Positions 54,401-63,612 of a DNA stretch of 64,000 nucleotides are shown here, one piece after another. The stretch is taken from assembly GCF_000378765.1 (NCBI RefSeq), contig NZ_KB905342.1, positions 310,001 to 374,000 on the forward strand. Direction: 5' to 3'. Both the position numbers and the translations under genes were made by a program. How positions within the stretch are numbered: the first letter of the stretch is position 1; each line of letters begins with the position of its first letter. The notes below the pieces were generated by a model. That model had not been told where the DNA came from. It ran no database searches and saw nothing but the letters and a program-made list of their open reading frames with translations. This DNA is from Psychroflexus tropicus DSM 15496 (GTDB lineage: Bacteria; Bacteroidota; Bacteroidia; Flavobacteriales; Flavobacteriaceae).

Positions 54401-55093
54401 TTGAAAAAAAGAAATTGGAATAAATATGCCTTTGAGTTAATCTCCATTTTTGTGGTGGTGATTTCTGCATTCGCCCTCAATAATTGGAATGACAACCGCA
54501 AAGAAAAAAATGCCGAATCCAAGATTTTATTGGAGATTTATAATGGCCTGGAAAAAGACCTTATTGACGTAGGTCAAAACATTGATGGACACGAGCAGGG
54601 CATTAAATCCTGTGTATTTTGGAGAAAAGTCTTGCGGAATGAGACCGTAAACCTGGACTCCGTACAACAGCACTATTTCATCTTAACCAGAGATTTTATC
54701 TCTATCCAAAATACTTCTGGGTATGAAACTCTCAAATCTAGAGGCTTCGAATTGGTAGAAAACGATATCCTGAGATCTAAGATTATTTCTATTTACGAAT
54801 TCGACTACCAGACTTTACGCAAGCTTGAAGAAGAATACAATGAAGTACAGTTTCATCAAAATTATTTTGAGAAGATAAATAACGTCATTGCTCCACACCT
54901 CAGCTTTAATCAAGATGGAGATATTTTAAGTATGGATTTACCTCTAAATATAAGTGACGTAGAAAAAAAGGTCCTGCTAAGTTATTTGTGGAAAATCCAA
55001 ACCAACAGAAGGTTTGTTTTGAATACCTATATCGATGTACAAGATCATATAAAAGCTTTAATGGCAGATTTAGATCATGAGCTGAATAAATGA
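54401..55093 (+). CDS. DUF6090 family protein
   Basis: 230 residues from a TTG start, since an ATG is not available in this frame before the conserved N-terminus. KKRNWNKYAFELISIFVVVI then SAFALNNWNDNRKEKNAESK shows the short helix plus basic/acidic stretch typical of DUF6090, a Bacteroidota family of unknown function anchored by one N-terminal helix with the bulk outside the cytoplasm. The rest is helical. It follows two pseudogenes and precedes the EEP gene by ~100 bp. Confidence 0.8.
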   Translation: MKKRNWNKYAFELISIFVVVISAFALNNWNDNRKEKNAESKILLEIYNGLEKDLIDVGQNIDGHEQGIKSCVFWRKVLRNETVNLDSVQQHYFILTRDFISIQNTSGYETLKSRGFELVENDILRSKIISIYEFDYQTLRKLEEEYNEVQFHQNYFEKINNVIAPHLSFNQDGDILSMDLPLNISDVEKKVLLSYLWKIQTNRRFVLNTYIDVQDHIKALMADLDHELNK

Positions 55094-55194
55094 GTTTAAC
55101 TTCTATATATAGTGTATGAGAGTAGGTCTTAATCTAGAGTCTTTGAAAAAACCTTAAAGACACAAAACGGATTTATGTGTTTGATTATGAGGAA

Positions 55195-56142
55195 ATGATA
55201 GTGAAACAAAAAATGGCATCAATCAAGAAGTTACTTTGGGTGTTCATCATTGGAGTCGTTTGCTTTTCCATACTTCCCAACCTCTTTTCTGGGTATTGGC
55301 TTTTGGAGGTGTTCTCTAATTTTAAATTGCAGTACGCTGTTATCTCCATTGTACTATTAATTTGCTCCTTGTTGGTGTTTCAAAAGAAAAGCTTAGCCCT
55401 AATCATTTTAAGCATGAGTCTGCTCTGGAACGCCTATTATATCCTGCCCTATTACCTGACAAATACTACTAAAGTCGACATCAAAAAAGAGCTTAAGCTT
55501 TCAAGTGTAAATTTATGGTCTGGTAATAATGAAACTGACTTAGTTAAGAAGTACATCCTAGAAGAAGATCCTGATGTTTTAATCCTGATGGAACTTACTC
55601 CGGGCTGGGAAGCACAACTCAACACCATGATAATTGCTTATGAGTATAAGGAATTAGTGGCTCGAACTGATAATTTTGGTATCGCTGTGCTGAGTAAATT
55701 CCCGATGAAAAGTTCAGTTGAATATTTTGCAGAATCTACTAAGCCTTCTATTGTTGCAGATCTTAAAATTGAAAATGAAAAATTGACTTTGGTGGCGTCA
55801 CATCCAGTACCTCCCCTCGGTCAGGCTGCTTTTGAAAGTAGAAATCAGCAGCTTTTAAGCATAATCAAAAATAGAGACAGGTTCTCGAAACACTTGGTCA
55901 TTGCTGGTGATTTTAATACCTCTTCTTTCTCTAATCATTTTAGGAAATTGACTTCAGGAGACCTCAAAGACAGCAGAATAGGGTTTGGATTATTACCTAC
56001 CTGGCCTGAAGACTCTCCTATTCTACAGACGACTCTGGACCATATGCTTGTTTCAGATTCTTTAAAAGTAATAGAACGTTCAACTGAATCTTCAATAGGA
56101 TCTGACCATTTACCCATTTCAACCAAAATTGGTATACCTTAA
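55195..56142 (+). CDS. Membrane-anchored endonuclease/exonuclease/phosphatase family protein
   Basis: 315 residues from the ATG at 55195 (GTG at 55177 is also possible). Three membrane segments (~10-28, 40-58, 64-82) precede the EEP domain, recognised by KLSSVNLWSGN, ALILMELTP-like strand (DPDVLILMELTPGWE), VASHPVPPLGQ with a catalytic His, VIAGDFNTSSFSNHF (Asp-Asn), and SIGSDHLPIS. Similar YafD-like proteins are common in Bacteroidota; the substrate is unknown. Its end overlaps by 4 bp with the convergent EamA gene. Confidence 0.88.
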   Translation: MIVKQKMASIKKLLWVFIIGVVCFSILPNLFSGYWLLEVFSNFKLQYAVISIVLLICSLLVFQKKSLALIILSMSLLWNAYYILPYYLTNTTKVDIKKELKLSSVNLWSGNNETDLVKKYILEEDPDVLILMELTPGWEAQLNTMIIAYEYKELVARTDNFGIAVLSKFPMKSSVEYFAESTKPSIVADLKIENEKLTLVASHPVPPLGQAAFESRNQQLLSIIKNRDRFSKHLVIAGDFNTSSFSNHFRKLTSGDLKDSRIGFGLLPTWPEDSPILQTTLDHMLVSDSLKVIERSTESSIGSDHLPISTKIGIP

Positions 56143-57047
56143 GCCTTTTCTAAAGGCTGAGTCTTTTTCTCTTTCTTCTTCCGATTGGAAATATACACTC
56201 CCAATAAAATCACACTGCCGGCAGCTAACTGGAACAGGTTAAATTCTTCGCCATCTAAATAGCCCCAGAACAAAGCGACCACGGGAATTAAATACGTAAC
56301 TGAGGTGGAAAATACGGGATTAGACAACTGGATCAGACGGTTAAATATAATTTTGGCCAAAGCCGTTCCCAACAAGGCTAAAATAGCCACATAAAGCAAG
56401 GAGGTTTGGACAGTCTCCTGTGCTAAAAATTCGGCTTCAAAAAAGCCGGTCACTCCCAAAATTCCAAGAGCAAAAGGAATCAACACCATAAACGAACCGG
56501 TCGCAATGCCTAAAGCTGAAATGTCTTCTAAATACGTCTTTAAGATATTGGCATTGAAGGCGTACATCAACGAAGCGATTACCGGTAGCGTCGCAAACCA
56601 ATAATTCTGATTGGGATTGAGCGACGCTCCTGCAAGAATCAAAAGTACAGAGCCTACCAGACCAATCACTACCCCGATAAATTGTTTTTTGAAGAACTGT
56701 CGGCTAAAAAACAAAACCCCTGTAATTAAAGCTAGTAGCGGCACCGTTGAATTTAAAATAGAAGCAATAGCACTATCGATCTCGGTCTCCGCCATAGAAA
56801 ACAACAAGGTAGGAAGCATGGTGCCGATAAAGCCTGAAATCACGATCCATTTCCACTGGTGTTTTTGGATTTGTTTGATTTTCTTAGAGCCGATGAGGGC
56901 CAGAAAGATTCCGCAAATGAGAACTCTTAAGGCGGTTAATTGAAGAGGAGAAAACCCCTCTAAGCCTTTTTTGATCAGGATAAAAGAACTTCCCCATAAC
57001 AAGGCTAAGGCAATAAGAAAAACCCACTTGAGCTGATTTGAATTCAA
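56139..57047 (-). CDS. EamA (DMT superfamily) transporter
   Basis: 302 residues, about ten hydrophobic segments in two EamA repeats: first repeat begins WVFLIALALLWGSSFILIKK, second has LPVIASLMYAFNANIL and SVTYLIPVVALFWGYLDGEE. Basic C-terminal tail RKKKEKKTQPLEKA. Members export amino acids or small metabolites; the substrate here is unknown. Monocistronic. Confidence 0.92.
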   Translation of the reverse strand: MNSNQLKWVFLIALALLWGSSFILIKKGLEGFSPLQLTALRVLICGIFLALIGSKKIKQIQKHQWKWIVISGFIGTMLPTLLFSMAETEIDSAIASILNSTVPLLALITGVLFFSRQFFKKQFIGVVIGLVGSVLLILAGASLNPNQNYWFATLPVIASLMYAFNANILKTYLEDISALGIATGSFMVLIPFALGILGVTGFFEAEFLAQETVQTSLLYVAILALLGTALAKIIFNRLIQLSNPVFSTSVTYLIPVVALFWGYLDGEEFNLFQLAAGSVILLGVYISNRKKKEKKTQPLEKA

Positions 57048-57163
57048 AATCGATTAATTTTTGACAAAAGTGAATTTATTCCACGATATCAATTAATAAA
57101 ATGGGGTTAAACTTTGGAAGGCACGAATAAACAGAACAGCTGGATGCTATCTCTATAAGCCTT

Positions 57164-57955
57164 TTAATTCATTTGAGGATACCAATTTAACTGCTTCACC
57201 TCAATTTCAGAATTTCCAGCATTCACTAGAGATTTGAACTTCTCCACGTCAGAGAGGCCACTTTGCCCCCGGTAATGGTATGGAAATACCGTTTTGGGCT
57301 GAAACGCCAGTACGCCATCTGCAGCTTCCTCTACATCCATGGTATAAGGTAAATTCATACATACAAAAGCCAAGTCAATATTTTCTAAAGCTCTCATTTC
57401 TGGCACCGCTTCAGTATCGCCAGAGAAGTAGACTCTAAAATCTGCTTTTTCAATCACATAGCCATTACCCCTACCTTTGGTATGATAGACTTTATCTTCA
57501 TCGCCTTGATTATACATCGCCACCCCTTCTATATTGAATTCACCAAAGCTTTGGGTTTCCTCATTATTGAGAATGACCAGTTGCTTTTTGAGATCTCCTT
57601 CAATTTTGTCAGCTACCGCCTGAGGCACAATGATTTTGGTTTCTGAAGCTGATACCGCTTCCAGCGTTTCCAGATTGAAGTGATCCCCGTGAATATCGGT
57701 GACTAAAATCACGTCTGGGCTAGGCTGACCTTCAAAGGCTTCAGCCCCACCAACAGGATCGATGTAAAATACAGAACCATCAATATTGAAAACTGCTGTA
57801 GCATGTGAAATAGGGGTGATGTTGAATTCAACCTCAACGTCTTTTGTAGCCTCAGCCAACACTTCTTGGTTAGCATCATCCTGGTTAGTTTTGGCATCTT
57901 TACAGCCTATGGCCAGGATTGATATAAAAATTAGACTTAATAGTGATACTTTCAT
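57164..57955 (-). CDS. MBL-fold hydrolase, lipoprotein
   Basis: 263 residues with a lipoprotein signal (LLSLIFISILAIGCKDA; Cys ~18). The metallo-beta-lactamase motif is VTDIHGDHFNLETLEAV (HxDH, ~residues 93-96), with ISHATAVFNIDGSVFYIDP near the start and YHYRGQSGL near the end supplying later ligands. Relatives are UlaG-like hydrolases; the substrate is not known. The protein is likely attached to the periplasmic side of a membrane. Stand-alone gene. Confidence 0.92.
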   Translation of the reverse strand: MKVSLLSLIFISILAIGCKDAKTNQDDANQEVLAEATKDVEVEFNITPISHATAVFNIDGSVFYIDPVGGAEAFEGQPSPDVILVTDIHGDHFNLETLEAVSASETKIIVPQAVADKIEGDLKKQLVILNNEETQSFGEFNIEGVAMYNQGDEDKVYHTKGRGNGYVIEKADFRVYFSGDTEAVPEMRALENIDLAFVCMNLPYTMDVEEAADGVLAFQPKTVFPYHYRGQSGLSDVEKFKSLVNAGNSEIEVKQLNWYPQMN

Positions 57956-58234
57956 GGTATAAGATTTTGGTTGAAAGATATAACAATCTTAAGCTAAGTC
58001 GATTTTCATTATAAAGGATTTAATAAAATCATTTTGAGGTATACAATTACTATTTAATTTACAAAATGACTTCTGCTTTATGCTCTTCATCTGTATTCAA
58101 AACTTCATCTATAGGTTGAAATTTAGTCTTAGTTCAAAAAAGAGAGCTGATGTATTTTATCTTTAGCTTTAACTTAATGTCTTGTAAATAAGCGATATTG
58201 ATACTTTAATCAGTTAATTATTAAATGAATTAGA

Positions 58235-58520
58235 ATGGCTAAATCTTTTATTTTACCTTCTTCCTTGACCTTTGTTCGTATCTGCACAAATGAACGAAAA
58301 CGATACGATAAGTACAAAGAGCAACCTATCCCTTACTGGATTCCATCAGGGTGGAAATGTTGAAACCTTGATTTTTAGAGTAAAATCAGATTATAGTTTT
58401 AGACCTTTAAAAATAAATCTTATTCATTTGGATTCAGTTAGAAATCATAGCTTTGAAGATAAAAGCATATTTAAAAAATATAACTTTTTACCCGTTGTGA
58501 ATCAAATTATTGAGTTGTAA
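58235..58520 (+). pseudogene. Truncated remnant of a DUF481 family gene
   Basis: ATG at 58235 begins a signal-peptide-like reading (MAKSFILPSSLTF) that must shift frame near 58270 to join the open segment encoding FVSAQMNENDTISTKSNLSL, TGFHQGGNVETLIFRVKSDY and SFRPLK, which is the mature N-terminus of DUF481-type outer-membrane proteins. After ~60 residues the similarity ends and a stop follows at 58518-58520, overlapping the folE 3' end by 33 bp. The remaining ~200 residues of a normal member are missing. The ~280 bp upstream (57956-58234) hold nothing that I can assign. Confidence 0.6.
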
Positions 58521-59195
58521 GATTTTCTCATCGGTGTTGAATTGACCTCCGTAAAAAACCGTTACTGTAGATGAAGTGTCATCTTTTACGCCTCGAGAAG
58601 AAACACACAAGTGTTTTGCATCGATGATCACAGCTACGTCTTCTGTGTCCAATATCGCTTGTAAGTCGGTGCCAATTTGGTTAGTAAGCCGCTCCTGCAC
58701 TTGAGGACGTTTGGCATAATGCTGAACAATACGATTGAGTTTTGATAACCCAATCACTTTACCAGATGAAATATAAGCAACGTGAGCCTTACCCATAATA
58801 GGCACAAAGTGATGCTCGCAATTGGAATAAAAAGTAATATTTTTCTCCACCAACATCTGATTGTATTTGTACTTGTTATTGAAAAGTGCAATTTTGGGTT
58901 TATTTTTTGGGTCTAGGCCAGAAAAAATTTCTTCCACATACATCTTTGCCACCCGATTTGGAGTCCCTCTTAAAGAGTCATCGGTTAAATCTAAACCTAA
59001 AACATCCATGATTTTGGAAAAGTAAAAAGAAATTTTCTCTTTCTTATCCTCGTTGGATAGTGCAAAAGCATCAGGTTTCATTGGGGTGTCTATGCCCGTA
59101 TAAAGGTGATCATCCCCAATTTCTTCTTCCGTTAAATTAGTTAAGGCATTGTTTTCGTTTAAAAGCTCTTCAAGAGCTGTATTGTTTTCTTTCAT
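58488..59195 (-). CDS. folE: GTP cyclohydrolase I
   Basis: 235 residues. SLRGTPNRVAKMYVEEIFSG, CEHHFVPIMGKAHVAYI (zinc Cys and His), QVQERLTNQI, and HLCVSSRGVKDDTSS (second zinc Cys) are the type IA signature. The first ~45 residues are a non-conserved acidic extension. It converts GTP to dihydroneopterin triphosphate for folate. Monocistronic on the minus strand; its 3' end overlaps the DUF481 remnant. Confidence 0.97.
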   Translation of the reverse strand: MKENNTALEELLNENNALTNLTEEEIGDDHLYTGIDTPMKPDAFALSNEDKKEKISFYFSKIMDVLGLDLTDDSLRGTPNRVAKMYVEEIFSGLDPKNKPKIALFNNKYKYNQMLVEKNITFYSNCEHHFVPIMGKAHVAYISSGKVIGLSKLNRIVQHYAKRPQVQERLTNQIGTDLQAILDTEDVAVIIDAKHLCVSSRGVKDDTSSTVTVFYGGQFNTDEKILQLNNLIHNG

Positions 59196-59432
59196 AATTT
59201 TAATTCCAGTGAGATAAAAATCCCCAGTTCAATTAATTTTTATAAAAGTAGTTCTTGTGTTTAATCTTTAGTGTTAAATATTAAACAAAAAATGAAACTA
59301 GGATAAAGAAGTTTTGAAATCTTCAAGATAATGATAAGTTGATAAGCTCTTCCATTTCAGAGAGGAGTCCCAAAACCCATATTTTTTTTAAAAAAGGGTA
59401 AAGCCAATAGACATGACTTCAGCTCAGCCGTT

Positions 59433-59996
59433 TTACTTCCACTCTAGCGTTTCCATCAGGTGTTGCATTTCAGATTTCATGTAAGCGGCTGCAGGGAGAA
59501 TGGAATCGTAATTGGGTTTAGCTTCAAAATAAATAGAGCCGGTGAGGAAATGTGAAGTACTATCAGTTAGGTAAAACTGAGCCTGAGAAGCGGCATCGCC
59601 TTCCACCTCATAAAAATTCCCAAACGTGCGCTTATCATCGTTTTGATAAATGCTATACTCAATCATATCGGCCTTGATGGTATGCTTTTCTGGCAGTTTT
59701 TGGGCATCTATGAGCAAAGCTCTTAGGTTGTTATGAACGGGAGTGTAAGTCAGGTAAATTTTAGCATTCAACCTGGAATAATCCAGGGTGATCCAGCAAG
59801 GACGATTAACGTTAGTAACTTCTATTTCTGCTGTTTTGTTTTTTTCAAATTGATAAGGACAATCCAGGTCGGTTAAATTATACTGAGGCTTTTCGTATTT
59901 CAAAGCTAAAAACCCGGATGGTTTTGGCTGAATAGGATCCTGGCAGGATAGACACAGCATCAAAATAAATACACCTAACAATCTACCCATGGTCAT
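59433..59996 (-). CDS. gldD: Gliding motility lipoprotein GldD
   Basis: 187 residues. Lipoprotein signal ending LMLCLSCQDPIQPKPSG (Cys ~18). The conserved stretch LDCPYQFEKNKTAEIE, then CWITLDYSRLNAKIYLTYTP is characteristic of GldD. In Flavobacteriia GldD is needed for gliding motility and type IX secretion. It overlaps the gldE end by 14 bp and is translated from the same mRNA; this gldE-gldD pair is typical. Confidence 0.93.
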   Translation of the reverse strand: MTMGRLLGVFILMLCLSCQDPIQPKPSGFLALKYEKPQYNLTDLDCPYQFEKNKTAEIEVTNVNRPCWITLDYSRLNAKIYLTYTPVHNNLRALLIDAQKLPEKHTIKADMIEYSIYQNDDKRTFGNFYEVEGDAASQAQFYLTDSTSHFLTGSIYFEAKPNYDSILPAAAYMKSEMQHLMETLEWK

Positions 59997-61332
59997 CTGA
60001 TTTTGCTTCAGGATTAATTTTTACCTTCAATTGAACAATTCGTTTACTGTCCAAAGCTTCCACCGTGAAAATGAAATTACTAAAGGCAATGAGCTGTCCT
60101 TTTTTCGGAAAGCCTTTGGCAGATTCTAAGACGAATCCCGCTAAGGTTTCAGCTTCTCCTTTGTTATTCTCAAGTTCATCCACTTTATCATCCCCTAACT
60201 TTAGGATCTTATAAAAATCTTTCAGTGGGGTTTTTCCTTCAAACACATAGGTTGACTCATTAATTTTGGAATAAATCACATCTTCATCATCAAATTCATC
60301 GCTAATGTCTCCTACAATTTCTTCAATAATGTCTTCCAGTGAAATCAGTCCACTGGTACCTCCATACTCATCGACGACGATAGCCAAATGGTTTTTCTGC
60401 TCCTGAAAATCAGCCAAAAGATCATCAAGTTTTTTGTTCTCTGGAACAAAGTAGGGTTCTCTCACTAGAGATTGCCAGTCGAAATTTTTCTCATGGAGAT
60501 GAGGCAAGAGGTCTTTGATGTAAAGGATACCCGTAATATTATCTACATTATCTTCAAACACAGGGATTCTGGAATAACCGTTTTCTTGAATACCGTCAAT
60601 TACCTCCCTAAAACTTTGCTGCACATTAAGCGCAAAAATATCAAGCCTGGGACGCATCACTTGCTTGGTATCGGTGTTCCCAAAAGAGACAATACCCTGC
60701 AAGATCTTCTTTTCGTCTTTGGAGGTATCTTCTTCGCTGGTAAGCTCTAGTGCCTGAGACAATTGATCTACACTCAAGTTGGTCTTTTGCTTACCAAACC
60801 GGGTTTGAATCAAATTGGTGATTGATCGCATAGGCAAACTCAACGGAGTTAAAAGCCTGTCCAGCACGTTGAGGGGAACAGCCATAAAATGAGCAAACTC
60901 CACGTTATTTCGGTTAGCATAGACCTTGGGTAAAATCTCTCCAAACATTAAAATCAAAAAAGTAACCAAACCTACATCAATAATGAACCTGAGGCTGATT
61001 CCAAAAAACAAAGTACTGCTCTCCCCATAAAACACTTCACTTATGGAAGCATATAGGAGTACTATAGCAATGTTGATAAAGTTATTGGCAATTAATATGG
61101 TTGCCAGCAGCTTTTTGGGCTTGTCCAGCAAATTGATGATGATCTGTTCTTGCTTACTGGTCACATGACCTTCTTTCACATCAAAATCTGAAGGTTTTAA
61201 GGAGAATAAAGCCACTTCAGAACCTGAAATGAGAGCAGAAGAAATGAGTAAAATAAAGAAAAATAGAATCTTAAATACCTCAGTAAATTCAATTACTGAA
61301 AATAAGATGTAACTCGAGGGGCCGGGTTCCAA
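59983..61332 (-). CDS. gldE: Gliding motility-associated protein GldE (CorC/HlyC family)
   Basis: 449 residues. An N-terminal DUF21 membrane domain (~15-200, four hydrophobic segments) is followed by two CBS domains (~215-340; VMRPRLDIFALN, GYSRIPVFEDNVDNITGILY, HLAIVVDEYGGTSGLISLED) and a CorC_HlyC domain. It resembles CNNM-type magnesium efflux proteins, and in flavobacteria it works with GldD; high levels of GldE can partly offset gldB defects in F. johnsoniae as I recall. First gene of gldE-gldD; ssb is 18 bp upstream. Confidence 0.92.
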   Translation of the reverse strand: MEPGPSSYILFSVIEFTEVFKILFFFILLISSALISGSEVALFSLKPSDFDVKEGHVTSKQEQIIINLLDKPKKLLATILIANNFINIAIVLLYASISEVFYGESSTLFFGISLRFIIDVGLVTFLILMFGEILPKVYANRNNVEFAHFMAVPLNVLDRLLTPLSLPMRSITNLIQTRFGKQKTNLSVDQLSQALELTSEEDTSKDEKKILQGIVSFGNTDTKQVMRPRLDIFALNVQQSFREVIDGIQENGYSRIPVFEDNVDNITGILYIKDLLPHLHEKNFDWQSLVREPYFVPENKKLDDLLADFQEQKNHLAIVVDEYGGTSGLISLEDIIEEIVGDISDEFDDEDVIYSKINESTYVFEGKTPLKDFYKILKLGDDKVDELENNKGEAETLAGFVLESAKGFPKKGQLIAFSNFIFTVEALDSKRIVQLKVKINPEAKSDDHG

Positions 61333-61350
61333 AATTTAATAACTTTTAAT

Positions 61351-61806
61351 TTAAAATGGTAAATCATCTTCCTCCTCTTCCATAGGTTGTGGAGCTTGAG
61401 AAGGTTTTGGGGATGGCTTAGCTTGCGCAGAAGGTGAGGCTTGGCCCATATCTGAAGATCCACTCGCTTCTTTTGGAGTTAAGAAGGTAAATTCAAGACA
61501 CTGAATTTCTGTAGAATAGCGATCCATGCCTTTATCATCCTGCCATTTTCTGGTCTTGATACGTCCTTCTATATAAACTTTATCACCTTTCTTAAGGTAT
61601 TTCTCGCAAATTTCTGCGGCCTTATTTCGAACAACAATATTATGCCACTCGGTATTGCTCACCTTTTCGTTAGTGGCTTTATTGATGTACTCTTCATTAG
61701 TGGCTAATGGAAAGCGCCCAATGCAATTTCCGCCTTCAAAATAATGCATCTTTACTTCATCGCCAGTATGACCAATAAGCATAACTTTGTTGAGTGTTCC
61801 TGCCAT
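61351..61806 (-). CDS. ssb: Single-stranded DNA-binding protein
   Basis: 151 residues. The OB fold covers ~1-110 (NKVMLIGHTGDEVKMHYFEG, then NTEWHNIVVRNKAAEICEKY, KGDKVYIEGRI), followed by a Pro/Ser/Ala/Gln-rich linker and the acidic tip EEEEDDLPF that docks partner proteins. It coats single-stranded DNA in replication and repair. It lies between mutY and gldE in the mutY-ssb-gldE-gldD order common in Flavobacteriia. Confidence 0.96.
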   Translation of the reverse strand: MAGTLNKVMLIGHTGDEVKMHYFEGGNCIGRFPLATNEEYINKATNEKVSNTEWHNIVVRNKAAEICEKYLKKGDKVYIEGRIKTRKWQDDKGMDRYSTEIQCLEFTFLTPKEASGSSDMGQASPSAQAKPSPKPSQAPQPMEEEEDDLPF

Positions 61807-61839
61807 AATTGAAAATTTATGTAAATGTAAGAAAAAGAA

Positions 61840-62910
61840 TTATGCCGTGGAAAGTTCAGATTCTATAAAATTCTGAATCAAAACGGGAACCGCCAGTTGA
61901 GACAGGTCTTTAAAAGCTATCCTCTCGAAAGCCTCTGGAAGTTGCATAGTGGAGAACTTTCCATCGATGACAACTTTATAAAACTTAGCCATGATTTTTC
62001 TGTGAGACAATATATGAACAACAGGCTCTTGGTTGTAAAGATTAATCGTTTCAATAAGTTTCTTATCAACCTTAAGCTTTGTTTCTATGTGCTCTGCTAA
62101 AGGGGCAGTCTGCTGCTGCTCATGTTCGAATAATGGAAACTCATAGAGACCTCTCCAGATGCCTTTCCCTCTTCGTTTATACACCAAAGTCTCTTCTGCT
62201 GAATCTGTGAGGACTAAATAATCAAAATAGCGTTGCTTTACTTTAGTTTTTTTAAGTTTAACTGGTAACTCTTCCTGTTCTCCCTGTTGAAAGGCAGCAC
62301 AGTCATTCTGAAAAACGCAAAACATGCACTTTGGTGATTTGGGCCTGCAATGTAAGGCTCCAAATTCCATAATCGCCTGGTTATACAATGCAGGCTGTGA
62401 TGTATCCAGCAATTCCTGAGCTTTTAATTTAAATTCCTTTTGCCCCTCTGTTGAGTTGATTGGCGTGTGTATCCCTAGAAAACGAGACAGCACGCGCTGT
62501 ACATTTCCATCGACTACGGCCACAGGCTCATCATAGGCGAATGAAGCAATAGCTGCCGCGGTATAGTCGCCCACGCCTTTTAAGGTTTTCAAGTCTTTAT
62601 AATTATCTGGAAAAACACCTTTTAAGGTTTTGCTAACATACTGAGCGGTATAATGAAGATTTCTTGCTCTGGAATAATAGCCTAAACCCTGCCAAAGTTT
62701 TAAAACTTCATCTTCACTGGCTTTAGCAAGGTCATGGACCGTAGGGAATCTTGAAACAAATTTCTCAAAGTAAGGTAGGCCTTGTTTTACCTGGGTTTGC
62801 TGAAGTATAATTTCACTCAACCAAATCTCATAAGGATCTTTGGTTTTTCTCCAAGGCAGATCTCTGTGTTCTGTTCTGTACCAATCCAAGAGCGATTTTG
62901 AGAAATTCAT
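61840..62910 (-). CDS. mutY: A/G-specific adenine glycosylase
   Basis: 356 residues from the ATG at 62910; nine extra codons of the longer reading are not conserved. HhH-GPD domain: WLSEIILQQTQVKQGLPYFE (catalytic Glu), LKTLKGVGDYTAAAIASFAY, VVDGNVQRVLSRF (catalytic Asp). 4Fe-4S ligands in CRPKSPKCMFCVFQNDC. A C-terminal NUDIX-like domain (~235-350) recognises 8-oxoG. It removes A opposite 8-oxoG. First of mutY-ssb-gldE-gldD, divergent from HU. Confidence 0.96.
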   Translation of the reverse strand: MNFSKSLLDWYRTEHRDLPWRKTKDPYEIWLSEIILQQTQVKQGLPYFEKFVSRFPTVHDLAKASEDEVLKLWQGLGYYSRARNLHYTAQYVSKTLKGVFPDNYKDLKTLKGVGDYTAAAIASFAYDEPVAVVDGNVQRVLSRFLGIHTPINSTEGQKEFKLKAQELLDTSQPALYNQAIMEFGALHCRPKSPKCMFCVFQNDCAAFQQGEQEELPVKLKKTKVKQRYFDYLVLTDSAEETLVYKRRGKGIWRGLYEFPLFEHEQQQTAPLAEHIETKLKVDKKLIETINLYNQEPVVHILSHRKIMAKFYKVVIDGKFSTMQLPEAFERIAFKDLSQLAVPVLIQNFIESELSTA

Positions 62911-62987
62911 AATTGACTTTTTGCAAGTATAATTCATATCCGCCTACTATTTAGCGCATTGTGTTTAATTATTGCGGATTAATTACT

Positions 62988-62995
62988 TATATTTG
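62988..62995 (+). promoter_or_regulatory. Bacteroidota-type -7 element for HU
   Basis: TATATTTG matches TAnnTTTG and is 49 bp before the HU ATG. The TTG candidates upstream are at poor spacing, so the -33 box is uncertain. Confidence 0.5.
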
Positions 62996-63044
62996 CAAGC
63001 TCAAAAAAAAATCTAGATTAATCCTGAATAAATATTTTTGAATT

Positions 63045-63335
63045 ATGACGAAAGCAGATATCGTAGCCAACATTTCAGACAAACTCGGTCTCGAGAAAAA
63101 TGAAGTTCAAGCTACTGTAGAAACCTTTATGGATGAAGTAAAGAATTCTTTAGAAGGTGGAGATAATGTGTATTTAAGAGGTTTTGGAAGCTTTATTGTT
63201 AAGACCAGAGCAGAAAAAACAGGTAGAAATATCTCTAAGAACACCACCATCAAAATTCCAGCACACAACATACCAGCATTCAAACCTGCTAAAGTATTTG
63301 TAGAAGGAGTCAAGCAAAACGTTGAAGTAAAATAA
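63045..63335 (+). CDS. HU family DNA-binding protein
   Basis: 96 residues. MTKADIVANISDKLGLEKNE, then GDNVYLRGFGSFIVKTRAEK and the arm TGRNISKNTTIKIPAHNIPAFKPAKVF (given in parts: GRNISKNTTIKIPA, FKPAKVF) are standard HU. It bends and compacts DNA. The HU, small basic protein, rng order that follows is common in Flavobacteriia. Divergent from mutY. Confidence 0.96.
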   Translation: MTKADIVANISDKLGLEKNEVQATVETFMDEVKNSLEGGDNVYLRGFGSFIVKTRAEKTGRNISKNTTIKIPAHNIPAFKPAKVFVEGVKQNVEVK

Positions 63336-63363
63336 ATTTTAATAATCTATAAAATACAAGCCT

Positions 63364-63453
63364 ATGCCAAGCGGTAAAAAAAGAAAGAGACATAAGGTAG
63401 CTACTCACAAGAGAAAAAAGAGAAGTAGAGCTAACCGTCACAAGAAAAAGTAG
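63364..63453 (+). CDS. 29-residue basic protein, possibly ribosome-associated
   Basis: A 30-codon frame: MPSGKKRKRHKVATHKRKKR followed by SRANRHKKK and TAG. It has 17 Lys/Arg and 4 His out of 29 residues and no acidic residue, a composition like ribosomal proteins. It starts 28 bp after HU and 160 bp before rng. Strongly basic mini-proteins at this place are conserved in Bacteroidota to my knowledge; a ribosomal role is inferred from composition only. Its last codons and stop form the 5' arm of a terminator. Confidence 0.75.
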   Translation: MPSGKKRKRHKVATHKRKKRSRANRHKKK

Positions 63454-63471
63454 TGTATCACTACTTTTTCT
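63443..63471 (+). terminator. Terminator overlapping the end of the basic-protein gene
   Basis: Perfect 12-bp stem AGAAAAAGTAGT (63443-63454) with ACTACTTTTTCT (63460-63471), 5-nt loop GTATC. The stop codon TAG (63451-63453) is in the 5' arm. It ends the HU transcript before rng. Confidence 0.75.
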
Positions 63472-63612
63472 CATTACATACGTTCATTGACATTGAAATT
63501 TTAATTTTAAAATTTCTTCATTAATTAATTGTAATTTTATTCACTGTAATAGAATTACTTATGTATAATTTAAGTCTGTTTTTTTATAACAGACTATCTA
63601 AATCTAAAAAGC

